DNA of 64,000 nucleotides from Pomacea canaliculata. Lineage: Eukaryota > Mollusca > Gastropoda > Architaenioglossa > Ampullariidae. Numbering within the stretch: position 1 is the stretch's first letter; every line of letters begins with the position of its first letter. Below the pieces are notes generated by a model that did no database searches, was not told the DNA's origin, and saw nothing but the letters and a program-made list of their open reading frames with translations. The position numbers and the translations under genes were made by a program. Below, piece after piece: positions 48,111-63,100 of the stretch. The stretch is from the NCBI RefSeq assembly GCF_003073045.1, contig NC_037592.1, positions 15,789,100 through 15,853,099 of the forward strand, given 5' to 3'.

Positions 48111-51100
48111 TCAGAAAGGTTCTGAGGTTCCCTTTTTTTTCTTTGCCTTCTTTCCTCCTTTGACATCTGGAAGGGCATCAAGACGAATGGGTCGTCTCAC
48201 CAACTCATCACTCATCACTTGGCCGTGAACTTGTGCTGCACGAAGACCGCTGCTCATAGAGTCTTTATGAAGACCATTTGTTGTCTGGGAGCTGATTCCA
48301 TAGGTGTCTTTGACTTCTCTCATATCTACAACAAGTTAACAAACATCTAGACTGAGATCTTATTCCTTTATTACTAAATCGTGTTTAAAGACACTCAACT
48401 TGAATCGATCAATCAGATACAATGGATGTAAATTTGAAACAACATTGTTTACTTTGAGTTAAAAACAATTTGAAAAGACCAGCAGCAAAAAGTACTCATT
48501 ATACTGAAGCATCAGTAACAAGAGTTTATGACCATGCAGTAAACATGGTAAATGGAAATTGGCTGTAATCATTCTAACAACAAACTAGCTTGATAGCTTT
48601 TAATTAGAAACAAAATAATTAAGACCTACTTTTACTGTAAAATATAGTCTTAAAAGGAATACTCACTGATCCTATTTATGGGTTCTGGTCCTGTCAACAA
48701 CTGACTTTGTCTACGAGTCTGAAAGTATGAGGCACTGATGTCCTCTGTTCGTCTCAAACGCTTTAAAAAAAAAAAACCCACACAAATAGTCGTCAAATCA
48801 ATTGTATCTCTTGGGCTAAATCTTGACTCTTGACTTTAAAATCATAAAATAATAAATCATCTTAGAGTTACTAAGAGTTACATACAATGGAGAAGTGTTT
48901 GAAAATAAGTAATGAATCCAGGTAACACATTTCAAATCTTCTGTAGAGCATGTTTCAAAGTTCAAGAGATGGCTTATGTGTTACTGACCTTATTACTTTC
49001 AACAAAGATGATATAAGTATCAAAAGCAGCATGAAGACATCTAGTTTTAGAATAACACGTACCAATTCTGTTTCTGAGTCTAAATATGAGTTAATGAACT
49101 ATATATATATAGCAGTGTCTAAATACCTCTCTCAACCTGTCATCAGTGATATCGTCTTCAATCATGTGAGCATCCTCAAACTCTCCATTTGAAGATGGAT
49201 ATCCTTTCATGCTCTGGTCCCCAGTTTTGCTTCCTGGCATTATCGTTCCTGATATAAAGGAATACATGCAGATGCATCAATAATACTCAAAAGCTTTTCT
49301 AAGAAATAAATCAAACTGAAGGTAATGACAATGGTAAGATGAACTAAAGAAAAAATGTTACAAGATTCACTGGGATTCCCAAGATAAGCACCTGCTTTAC
49401 CCTGAAGAAAAGCATCTACGGTTCTAAGTTTATTTAGTACAGACTGTAGATAACAAAACAGCAATAATCATAAATTTGTAGAAAGTGTGCGAAGGCAAGC
49501 TTAATACTGTGAATAAAAGACTAAAAGCCATACAACAAAGAAACACATGTGTCAACAAATATATGAACAGCAGCAGGGCAAATAGGAACAAAGTCTATGG
49601 ATGAAGATGAAGAAATGAAGGGAAAATGTAAGCTTATTGAATTGGGAAAGAATTATTTCATAAAAAAAGGTGGGGTTTGAGGCAAGACTTGACAGCTTCA
49701 AATGCAGGCATAGTTTAAAGAGAAAGGGACAGAGGATTACAAACAGTGGGGCCAGAGAAGGAGAGGAAGCATCTGCTGCCTGTTGTCTGCTGATAATGCA
49801 GAGAGATCAGCATGAGCAGAATGAATGGAATGACTACAAAGGACAGCACAGACAGCATTTATCTGCCAAAGGATCTAGTGATGTTCAATCAATTCCATAT
49901 ACTTAAACTGAAAAATCTGCCATACAGTGGAAAATGGGCAGAGTGGGTCTTTTCAAACTGCTATTTTGTAAATAAGATGCTTAGTTAATTGCCATTATAC
50001 CTTAAAATACAATATATTTTGTAAATAATTAGATGCTCAATTAAATTCCATTATAAAGTACCTTAAAAATAATATATTTCTCTCTCTTCATATTTGACTA
50101 TTGTCAAATTTCGTATTTTCTTAATAACCCACAACTTTTATTGTGACATACTTTTTAATTAATAGTCTTTGTCAGCTAAAACGTATAGTCTTCTCCAAAA
50201 AACCATGTATTTTAAATGATGGTGAGGAGGGGTGCAAAAACCCTTGGCAAACCACTTAAAATGTAAAAAATTGAAACACTTGAATGATAAAATAGAAAAA
50301 GCTTTATGAAACTGATCTTCATACTATGACAAGAGACAAACTGACCAGTTGTGGGCAAAGCTGTCCTCTCAATGACCAACTTTGGCAGAATCCATTGCTC
50401 TTCCTCTTCATTCCACTTGCATTCTGTGCGGATACGGTCAATGTTGTAGTAGTTGCAGTCACGGCGAAGGCATGGATGGATACGAGCTATTATAGCATCC
50501 AGCAGCTTTATTTGACGTTCTTGTTTTCGTATAGTGTCAAGATAGTCAACACGATCAAACTCAAACTCTGCCTGCAGATCAATTATCTCCCTTTCCAGAC
50601 TTTCAATCTGTCGACATAAACATATTGGATGTTGATTAGTGAGACACACTTCTTTAGGGTGTTTTTTTTTTTACTGTTTCCTTTGCCTCTGTGTGAGCAT
50701 GCAGTGATGATGTTTGTGATGATGATATCAGCTGATGCGAATTGTTATCATTCTTAAAACTATGTAACTTATTAATTGCTAAATGCAGAAGACATAACAG
50801 ATTCTTTTATTTTATTTTGGTTTTCAGAAATATAAAATTTTTCATACTTGTAATATGTAATAGTGCTAATAAAACTCATCAATATAAAAAATGCTAAATA
50901 TTGAAAGATCTAAATTCTACTGATTGTTATGACTTGTCACAACTATTTGTTTTAACCACTGACACATAATACAAAATCCTGCAAATTCCTTTTATTTCAT
51001 CTCTCTCTAAATCACTTATTCGTGTAGTTTCTCTCTCTCTCTCCCCATCACATACACACACTTATGATGATTATATATATATACAGACAAAAAGTTTTAT

Positions 51101-54069
51101 GTAAACAGGAAGGCTTAAAGAAAATAGCAAACCTGTTTTTGATTCTCCTCTAGTGTTTCTGTTCGTGCTTTTAGTTCTTGTTGAGTTTCATTGTAAATGC
51201 TTATCATTATGCCATCATCATCCATCTTATGGTTGGCACCTGTTGTAAAGACAGCAGTCAGAAATGATCCATGTCTTAAACATTTGAAGCACATACCATG
51301 CAAGCACATAATACATTCTGATGCACACTCTAACACTTATCACATCACCTCCTTGCTTTGCCTACTTCACTGGCTGCCTATCACTGTATGACTTATACCC
51401 TTAGCTGCCTTGACTCCAGCACTGTACTCATTATTACCGTACTTCTGGTCTTGCCCTCCAGACTCCATCCTGCCCCCCACTCCCACTTCATTCGTCAGCT
51501 TATACACTATACACTCTGATTCCGTACTCCATGCACCATACTAAGCTGTCAGCCACAAAGCCTTCCCTTCTGCTCATCCCTTTGCTCAGAACATTCATTC
51601 CTTGCAACTCCACCAGGTTGCCTCTTGAAGCAATTTCAAGCCACAGCTTAAGACATCTTTCAAATAATTCAAACGTTCCCCGGTGCCTTTCACTGTTTCA
51701 TGGTAGGAGTATTCTCTACAAGTCACCTAAACTTATATCTTTCAAAGACAGGAGGAAACACAAGTAACAGATGGGCAGAGATTTGATAACAGGTAGAACA
51801 TTAGATAAATATACAATAAGACAATTCCTAAGACAATGAGATGCACAATCATGATCATGCAATTATTCAGGTGTAGGAGTAGGTAAGAATGTGTGTTTAA
51901 TGCAACAATTCAGTAAGCAGTTTATGATTAAAAAATCATATGGCAGCAATACTATCTACTTTTTGGAAAAAAATAGAGATATTTACATTTTTTATTTTTG
52001 TTTTATTTATTATTTACTGTTTATTTTTAATCCAGAGACTGAAAGTGTATATATGCCAAAAAGAGGATACATGGTGTGAATGTCTATACATATGTATATG
52101 TTAATCAACATGGGTGTCTTGTGAAAAAAATGAAGACATCTGATACAAATAAAAAAGAATGTGTTTGAGTGACCTTAAAATACATGAAGAAGCTAAATCA
52201 CACCACTCTTAAATTAAGATGCTTAAGAATTCTTAAGTGCACAAATATTACCCACCAACATCTCTCTCTCACTCACACACACACAGATTCTTCCATGATC
52301 AGTTTTGACCACATAGGCAGATGATGGAACTCTTGAGCATAGAGAATGGAACTAAAGCTGTAAATTCTTCAAATTTGCTTACGAATGAGTTGCTTCTTGC
52401 GCTGATCTTCTGCATGCATTTTACGTTTCTTGTGTCGCTCCTTCAACTCCCTGTTGTCCACGTTTTCTCCACCTATCATCTGTTGCTCAAGTGCATGCAG
52501 CCTGCCAAAGAAAATTTCGAAGAAAAAGTAGTGATGGCCAAAAACCTACAGAATAATTGGAAAAGCTTAACAGAGCTTAACTTTCAATTAGTCAACTACT
52601 GTGCCTTGTTATTCACACTTTATAAATAAAAAAACTAAGCCAGAGGATTGCTGTATGGTGCTCAAGATGCTAAACAGATCTGGGTGTAGGCTATGCATTA
52701 ATTATTGAAACAAAGTGATGTAAAAGCAGCGCATACGGACCACATACACATATATATATCTAAAATCACTGCTCCTTGTTCTACCTTTTGAGTGCCTCAT
52801 GCTGCTGTATATTCATGTTTTCAGCCTCAGAAGCAGGTGCAGGCACAGTTGTGTCTGAAATCTGCGTATTCAGCCTGTCTTCCACTTTTCCAGTCAGCTC
52901 ATACATTTCCTGATGGGAAGAGTTTTCTTTTATAATGTCTAGCAATGGAGGTTTGAGATAAGAAGTTAATTGCTTAAAACTAACTCAAAAAGCGCATGTT
53001 GTAATTAATAACACAATAATACAAACGTCTACTTTGAAGGGTGAGTTTTGTGGAAAGTAAAATGCAAGCATATGATAAAAGAGTTAATGCTAGTCTGATA
53101 TTTTCTATATCAGCAGGAAGGATGCATATCAGTAATTAGAAATCCTGGAAGATAGAATCTTCACGAAGAAAAAAGAGTGGACACATATAAGTCACACTCA
53201 ATGTTTATACATTTAAAAAGCAGTTAGATGTCAAAGGTGACAAACAAACCTTCTGTACTTGAGGCAATCCATCAGGACCCTGTATAAGAGGTTTACTGAT
53301 GTCAAAGATCTCTGAAATGGTGAAGACAGTCATCTGATTGGTCTTCAAAGACATTATTTATTTTAAAATAATAATTATGCTAATACTTTAATTCTCTCTT
53401 AAATCAATGCTTTTGTATTCTTATGGACATAATTTGCGCTTCTTTTTCTTTCTTTAATTATACTTGAGCAGTCCAGGGGCAAAGCAGTTAGCATACCCAG
53501 ACCCTCACCCACCTACCTTCCCCCCAGGCGCTCCCCACCACACATACTCTTTCAGACAGAATAGCCAGAACATTTGTAATATAAACAACTGCCCATTTTG
53601 TGTAGGATCAACCAAAGATAAAACCCACCTTTCGTTTCACTGTTCACAATATAGTAATAATCTGTCCTAGTTCTCTACAAAACGTACCACTATACAGTGA
53701 AAATGAACTTCTTACACATCTTATTGAAATCCTGATGTAAAAATGTGGGCAAAACCAAGCAACTTTCTTGGTTCTTATACAAGTATTTTAGTTTAACAAA
53801 GTTAAAATAACTCCAGAGTTATGAAACAGCTATCATCTATAATAGCACAGGATGTGTGATACAGAATAATTATTGCACTTCATGTAATATTTTTAAACCT
53901 GCATATAAATCTTTCCTTATAAATGTACAGATTAAATGTATATATATATGTGTGAGTGTATGTGTCTACAGGTGAATGAGATGAAGGTATGTATGTGTGG
54001 ATGTGAGGAAAATAGACTCACCTCATGATTTTGTCACTAATGGACAGATGTCAGTAAAGAGTTCGTTCA

Positions 54070-54100
<31 letters not shown>

Positions 54101-57100
54101 CCAGATATGCACAATAACTCAGCTACCCACACAGCATTACACCATTTCACACAAAATTTGCATGCATTTATATAAACCCCAACCTTTTCAAACACAGACT
54201 AACACAAATTGAAGAGAACCTGACAGGAAATGAACATCTAGGAATGAAAATATCCAGTCAGTCAGATGAGCAAATATAAAATCCTCACCAGGTCCCACAA
54301 GGGAAGCATCTTCAGAGGAAATATGTGTAGGAATGGCAATACTACTTCCATCTTTCTCTTCTCTAGGTAGCCCAGAGTCTATGGCAGTGCCAACTGCCAA
54401 ACTTTGTACTTTGCTGCCAGATTCACGACCCATTTTCAATTTTTCAGCATCTGTGTATAGATATATCTCATTTTTCATTTGACCTGGTTTAACCCTTTTT
54501 TGTATTCTTTTATAAAAAAAAATAAAGTCACAGACAATAATTTTTTGTCACAGCTTACTTAGGGGTTATTCCTTCAGTTTAACTAGAAAGTAGATCTGAA
54601 TGAGCTAAAAGAAAGGGAAAAAAACCCAGTCTTGAGGTGGAACAGTTCACTTCTAAATATACTCCAAGCTGCAGATTATACACTTTTCACTATCAAAATT
54701 TGTTATTTGCAAAAGTTAGCAAAGTATTTTGAGATGACATAATCATCTACAAATTTACATATTTTGTTTGCCTGCAACACGTTCTTTTTAGTTTTCTCAA
54801 ACAGTGCCAAATAAATAAAAGATGGATTAACAAAATTTTCAAGTGAAAAGATGACATTCTAGTAATCAAATAAACATGCAGAAAAGAAAACTTAAGAATG
54901 GCTCTACTGGTTGTCATCAGTAAAGACATCAATCAAAGAAATCTGTGCATAGTCATGCTTCAGAACCACCCACACCATCACAGCACACAATACAGATACT
55001 GCCATAAGGGTTAATATAGGAATTTATGACAGGGATCATCAGCTGATACATTGATGATATACAGGCAGGAGGCAAGCCACGCCCTGTAAAACCCTCTAAA
55101 ATGTAGGAAACATGTAGCAATGCTGACAGGAATTATATCATGGGTAATGAGCTCCAAAGGCATATGAAATACTCCATGTTTAATTACTTGCAGTATATAT
55201 CAGGAGGAAAAAGCATTTAGTAAGTATACATACACACACAATATAAGATTTAGTTGATTTGAACATAAAACATTTTTTAACAACAGTTAGTACCTCCAAT
55301 CTGGTTATAAAGGGGTGAGACAGTTACATAAAGGGTATCTGAGTCCCATCCTATCCCCACCCTTTTTACTTAATTTGGTCATGTGACTATTGCTTAAAGA
55401 TTGCTCCCTGCACCCCTTCCCCCATTTTCATTGAAAATCCCTTGTATTGAATAACCCGTGAATAATTTCCTTTCACATCTACCATATACATCTCTGGGCA
55501 TTTAAGCAAATGTATCTCTATCAAAAATATTTATTTATATTGGTTACCATAATAATGCATCACACAATTCATGGGGTAAAAGAAAAGAGAAACAAGAAGA
55601 CTAAATTTTGTGTTCTGTAGATACTTAACAAAATGAATCAAATTGAAACAACATATTATGCCACACAAATTATGGAGCTCCCAATACCAGAAAGGCAAAA
55701 CCTTGGTGCAAACAGGAATTCATCTAAAAAGAAATCTGCAGTTAAGTCTTCACACAAACTGTCCAAGCAAGAACAGCATGCAGTGAATGGGCAATGCAAG
55801 TCACTCGCTTGGGTGGTGGGTATAACTAAGCAACTCCTACTCACGAGCAGCCATTTCGTCACTCCACTCTACTTCACCATCCAGAACTACACAATATGTC
55901 AAAGATGGTAAGATATTAATGATGACAAGGTAGGGAAAAGCAACACAACAACAAAAAAAAAAAAACCCTAAAGAAATATCACCACTGTAAATCACAAAAC
56001 TGCACAAACAATCCTGTGTTTTGATCACAAATTTATAAACACCAAATAACCCTAAACTTGGGTATGTGTATTGGGGATTGTACGGTGGTGCTAGAATGGA
56101 TGAGTAGGGGCATATATCGGTCATATTTTCATGTCCATAATATTTGGGAATGATAATTAATAAACTTGAAGCATTTATGAAAAAGTTATTACTTAAACTC
56201 ACTTAAAAGTAATTACGTAATTGCTTAAAAGGCTACTTCATTAGTAAAAAACTATCATATTTCCAAATTTCTGTTAGGAATAACAAGCTATGACTAAAAC
56301 TCACTGCTAATGAAACCAAAGAAGCAGCAGATTTCATCTGACAATGTCTAGATGCAGGCACATATAGCATGTCACATCAGACAATGATATTATTAAAATT
56401 AATCTATCAAAAATGGTTTGGCAAAAAATGTAGGTATTTTACCTGTGGAAAACACTACAGTGCAGTAACAGAAAAGGAAAAATCAATTTAGCATTAGTCT
56501 ATGTATATATATTCCACAGGTTTCAGAAGTTACACATATCTTCCTCAATAAAACAAGAGACTCATAGAAGTCTTATATAATTAATTCTGTCACATTAAAT
56601 TATCCAATGAGACAAATATCTTGGAAACAGATTATAAAAATCCAATCATTTTTTTATATTCAGCCAATGGAGACATTCAGCAGTGGAGATCCTTGTACTT
56701 TGTAAGAGAGGCAGCATGGAGGGGAATATATGTCACTGATTGTGTTGTGTAAATTATAGGCCATTGTTAACAAACTATATGACAGTGACACTGAAAATGA
56801 AGACAGACTATGAAAAGATGAAAGAATTCATTTTTATAATACTTTCTTTGTTGTGGATGTATCAGGAACACAAGCAAAGGAAAAGGTAAAGGTTTCTATG
56901 GCCTATAGTCACCATAGGAGCAGTAAACAATAGGTGGTTCTCCTAGCTGCTTCTTACCTCCCCTGAAAAATCAAGTTCCAATTTGCTGGGTGGCATCACA
57001 GGCTAGCGAGGAGGAGCCTCAAACTGGCAACCTCCAAGCTATAGTGAACATACTAGCTGCCAGGTAGTACTGCCAGATAACTGAATGGGAGCTTTCTTTC

Positions 57101-60100
57101 ACATGACAGAAAGTGTACATCAAGGGTGTCCCTTATCATCTGTCCTGTTCAATGTCTTCTTGGAGAACTTCATATGTGAAACCCTCCATGACCATCACAC
57201 TTTCATTTTCATTGGTAGAAGGTTGATTGGCAACCTATGCTTTGCAGACAAGATCAACCTGATTGCAGGAACTAACAAAAAACTGCAAGACCTTATCAAC
57301 AGATTTACAGACAGTTCAAATGAATATGAAATAGAAAGCAGCACTAACAAGAATAAAATCATGGTCATTGTCAATGGCAGAGCAGCTATCTACATAAATG
57401 GAATATGGCTCAAAGAGGTAAACAGTTTTAAGTACTTGGGAGCCACCCTTTCCAAAGACAGCAGCTCCACAACAGATATCTGCATCAGGACAGTAAAAGG
57501 GGCAATGGCTATGCAGGGTCTTGGGGGGGGGGGGGGGAAATTGGTTTTTTACGCCGTGTCAGCAACTGAGGCTATATTACGGCAAGCAGCCAGCCCTGTA
57601 AACAGATGCCACATGCAGAGAAAGAACAGCGTGCCCGAGACGAGAAATGAACTCTGGGCAGCCAACCTTCACTGTAGTGGTGAAAGGCGCTAACCGTTGC
57701 GCCACCGGACCGCTATATGCAGGGTCTGGCACAGCTATAATATCAGGTTTGTTACAAAGTACAATCTCCACATACAAATGATCCTGCTTTGCAGTTGTGA
57801 AACATAGACTCAGTTTGCGGATACAGAGAAGATGATGTAGGCATTTGATAACAAGTGCCTGAGGAGGCTGTTGCAGATATTGCACAAAGAACATGAAATT
57901 AATGACTGTATAAAGCACAAATGCCACACTTGTAGGATACCAGGAACCCTTAATTGCAACAGTCAAGTGAGGTAAGCAGGTCTGATTTAGCCATGTGATC
58001 TGGCATGACTGTCCAAGACTATCCTTCAAGGTACCTTGAAGTTTGGTTGATGCCACAGTGGCCAGAGGAAGAACTGGCTAATGAACATGAAGGAATGAGC
58101 TGGTTGTCTGATGCAGACCTGCTCACCTTCACCCAAGAGGTGTGAGTGGTGTAACTTGTCAGCTGCTGTGTCTATCCAAGTCTGTTCTAAATGACCTGCC
58201 CCAATCAAGGCATGATCGAATGACTGGTCAAACCACCAGGCCATGGCACTATCCTCATTATACAAGTAAATATCACATTTATTATGGATCTGAATATTTG
58301 TTAAGGTAAATAAATTAAGATAAATCACATTTGAGAACTCTAACACAAATAGATAAATAGATAAATAGGCAGGCAGGCAGACCAAAAACAAGAATAGACA
58401 GGAAGATGTTCTTAATATGGCCTGTATGTACTCTTAAATGAATGTATAAGAACTGATTTAATTATCTAAGGCTTAAGAGCACTCTAGTATACATCTCTAG
58501 CTATCAGTAACTTGTTTGAAATCTGACATAAATACATACATCTGCTGTCTGAGTCAAAGTGCAGACATGACTCACCAGCAGATGTTGGTGGCAGATCTGC
58601 CAGCTGGCCATCAACATTCCGTAACTTTGTGTCATAAAAAGCCCGAAGCTTATCCATATCCTGTTGCAGCTTGTCCTTGTTGATTCTCTCCAGTTCCATC
58701 GTTTTCTTCAACTCCTCCATCTGGTCCTCGTATTCCTGAAGATGCATTACTTAAAAGTGATCATTGCTTATTTGCATTATCACAATTAGTCTACCAACAC
58801 CCAAAGTTTGAAATAAAGCACTACACGATCTCTGTATATCAATGAGTCACTTCCTATTCTACTGTGTTCTAAGCTATGTCTTACCTGACGGATTCTCTCT
58901 TTTTCTTTTTCCAGCTCATGACGAGCGTTGTCAACAGAAGATTTTCTGTGTTTATCTCCTGATCCCAATTCTTGATCTGTTTAAGATGGAATGATAATAA
59001 TAAATTTATTTACAAATAAATTAAGATAAATTAAGAATATATTTCTATGATTGGCAAGTTCTGATAATACTTGTAACATATAGTAAAAAAAAAATTAAAC
59101 AAAAATACTAAGAACTAAATATGTTTTTGTGCTTAATAAATCTTTATCAGACAAAAATCATTATTAAAAGACAAAATTAAACTAATTGAAACCTTGAAAT
59201 AGTTTATCCAGGTCCATAAATTGATCACATCTCCTGTTAAAATGTCAATCTGTAAACAAAATCTCTTCGAGTTACATTAAATTATCAGAGAAAATTAAGT
59301 AGCTGTCATGTTTATAAAATGTTCACTCTTATAATATGCTGTCTATATTTCAAGATTTCAAGGATAGATCCTTTAAAGTGATAAAAAACACAATGATTAT
59401 CATGATACTGTTAATGTCATGTGAGTAAACCCCAAACCAGTTTAAAATGATGAAACAAAGATGACATGCCAGCTTCTATATAATCAACCAATTTCTACAA
59501 CAAACTGCATGCTTCTGCCTGAATCACTCAAAAGAAGACATGCATGCGTGTTCAGACCTTGGATATTTATTTTTTTGTTATTTGTTTTGCTGAAGATTCA
59601 CTTAACTTTTTTTTTTACTCTGAATCATATAACATCTACATGATATTTGAAACCATGCTGTAATAATAGAATGAGAACTAGGGGGAAAAACAGAGTAGCC
59701 ATACAACAACAACAAGAAAGGAAAAGTAGGAACTCACTGTCAAAGAGATATGGAGTATATTGTAACATAATTCCAGCATCTTATTAGATACATTTTAAGT
59801 TTCCCTCATTAACAGAAATTAAAAGTCTATTTATTTTAGATAAAAATACTGTTCTAGAAATAATAAATAATAAATGATAAATATAATTACTTAATTGTTT
59901 CATGTGTCAAAGTGACACATTTGGTCATGAACTGATCATGCTGGATACACTGACCTCAGTTCAACAAACTGTGTCACACATCTTTCATTTTCTATGAGCA
60001 AGCAAAATCAAGCAGATGCACAACAAAATGGAAAAGTCCTATCATAAGAGCAACTGTTTCTTGAAAAGAAATGGCTAAGGTAATGAGTGCAGAACATAGG

Positions 60101-63100
60101 CTTGTACAGCAAACTGGACTGCAGATGTGAATAACTAGTAAGGTAATGGCAGTTGGGTAGACGTGTTCAATTGGTAGATGGGTATAGCAGGCTACAGTGG
60201 TAGTTATGAATGAGCAGTGTAAATAGTCGCAGGGCTCCCACTAACATTGGTTGTTAGAAAACATTTTCTAGGTCCTCTTCCCAAGCAATAATACTGATTG
60301 TTTTGTTGATAATGTCAGCAACATCAGATAAAATTTCAGACAAGGCAAAGAGAGACGCCTTTGCATGTCTTCTTTTCATTTTCAATTTTAAAAAATATAA
60401 ATACTGTCACGCCTTGGGTTACAAATTTAACTCATTCCAAAACGTAGCTTGATCGTTTTGTGAAAAAATCGTTTCTAAAAACTAATTTCCCCATTTAAAA
60501 TAATGGAAATCCAATTTATCAGTTCCACACTCCAAAAATATCAATATAAAAATCAACCAACATGGTATTTTAAGCACAATTAAGGTAATTTTTCTAACAA
60601 ATAAAATTGAAAACTCATGGATTCTCTGAGTGGCAGATGAGCAATGGCTTGATCTTATAATTTCCATTTGAGTTGATGTAGAGCATGAAGGTAAGCCTAT
60701 TATTCATTGGCTTGTGGCCAGGCAAAGACTTCTCCTTTGCCGTGATGTAGGTCCCCTCACTAGTAATGAGCTCTTGGAACTCGGGCACAAATTTCTCTGC
60801 AGGAGCTGTAGCCTCCCCATGTCGCACTACACTGTGTATGCCGGTTCTTTTTTTTAAATTTCTCAAACCATCCCCAGCTTTCCTTAAATGCATCCTTGTC
60901 TTCAGAGGATGTGCCTGGTGTCTTCCTGACAAGCGCCTTTGCCTTTGCGCATGTAAAACCTTCAGATACAGAATCATATCCTGAGGCATGACTGTATATT
61001 TGTCAACTGTATAAAAATTATGTTATTCTGATGCATCTGCACCACAGCATGAAGACCAAGATCATTAAGTGGATGGTCAATTGTGTATAAATATAAAAAT
61101 AAACCAGATGTTGGCTGTCATCTTAAAAATCCTTCAACACTTCATTCATGGAAAAAAGATTTTAAGCAGCCAATTGAAGCTGTCTGCATCTTCATTTAGC
61201 ATTTTGTAACTGACATTAGTATGTTAGTGGAAGCCCTTTACAAACCTGTGCACTTGGTGCTTTGTCCACACCACAGCACATCTAGGGAGCACACCTAAAG
61301 AAGTAATTTACACCGACCGTTATCTATATCAAAGCCACCTTTGGGAATAGGGATCTGGCCCTCCAGCATAGCCTTCAGCTTAGCAATCTCCTCTTGGTAC
61401 TGTCGCAGGAGAGCATCCTTTGGATCCTCATTGATCTTTGGCTTGTTCTTGATATTCTTAGCTCGGTTAGCATAGCGGAGAGTGCTTAGAGTCTCCTCAT
61501 AATTGTTGTCTGCTGGTGATAAGCATGCCACCATCAATGTCTTAGTGTTTCCACCCAAAGAGTCCTACAAAAATATAAAATTAATATCATTTTGTGAACA
61601 TTGTTCCAAAAGGGAGACTGCTCTTTAAAAAAATAGAAGATACAGCATCTCTTAAAATAATTTTTTTTAAATGATTTGCTGTATGTGTTCCTGCATGTTG
61701 AGGATGGTGCTTCACCAATGGAAAAACAGATGCTTGCTGAACATTTGCATTTTCTCATACTCTCCTGATGCTGGTGCACAATACCTGGAGAAGGCGTGTC
61801 AGTTTGGAGTCACGGTATGGTATGTGCTTAGACTTTCCATCCACTAGAGCTGAGATTACGTTTCCAAGTGCAGAAAGTGAAAGGTTAATCTTTGTTGCTT
61901 CCTTTAGTCGATCACCTGTTGCTCCTACAGACAGAAGATTTCAGACTACAGACTGTTATGTGCTTTGTCTAAGCATAGCTATCATACCTTTGATAACAAT
62001 TTGGTATAAAAATAATACAAACAGCATAAACCTACCAGAGGGAATTTGGTCAAAAACAGGTTTGTCTTTATTAAAAATGAGGATCTTATAATAATAGCTC
62101 TTTTCCGATGATTTGCTCAAAGTGCTTTCCATGAATGATATAAATACAGAATCACCAACAACCATGCACCCATATTTGCAAATAACAGTCATGCTCACTT
62201 CTACGACAGATACCTGCTCACACACAAAGTAAATTATAAACATGTTATACATGATCAGGACAGGGTCACAGTAAAGTCATTGTTCTGAAAAGAAGTGTCT
62301 TAAGTTTAGACTTAAAGGTGGTAAAAGAATAAGGGTGATGAAGGCTGACAGGTAATCCATTTCAAATTGAAAGGAGAAAGACCTTTGTCCATATGTCTTT
62401 GTCTTAACTAGAGGGACTTTTAAAAAAAAGTGTCAGAAGATGAGTAAAGAAGCTGTGAGAGCATGTAAATGGGAGCAAGTCTGGAGAGGTACTGAGGACC
62501 AGTGCCTGAAAATACTTGGGAATGCAAACTAAAAGAAAATTACAATAGTCAATCCCCAAGAACATAAAGGCATGGATTAGAGTGTTAGTTGCACCAGTGG
62601 TAAGATAATGATGAATGGTACTAATCTTACGAAGTTTAAGGTAAGCAGTTCTACAGACATGAGAAATATGATGATGAAAAGACAAACTCTGATTGAGAAT
62701 GACACCAAAACTGCGGGCAGAGGTGGAGAAAGGAATAGTTGTGTTGTTTAGCGACAGAGACCAAGGGAGAGAAGGATTACCATAGGAATTTATGACAAGA
62801 ATCATCAGCTGCTATATTGATGATATACATGGCAGGAGGCAAACCTTGCCATGTAAAACCCTCTAAAATGTAGGAAATACGTAGCAGCATTGACAGGAAT
62901 AATGTAATAAATAATGAATTCCAAAGACTTGTGAAATGTTCCATGTCTAATTACTTGAAGCATAAAGAGGACAAAGCATCTGGTAAGTACACATGCACAC
63001 ACAATGTGTTGAAAATGTTTGAATCCCAGCAAATAATAAATGCCAGATTGAAGGGCATATAAATGTCATAATTCTGCAGTTTATAACAGGTTTAGTATAT

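Noticed and set aside
62805-63032. 75-codon minus ORF next to the LINE fragment
   Set aside because: It lies within the 225-base dispersed repeat, and the second copy does not keep the frame.
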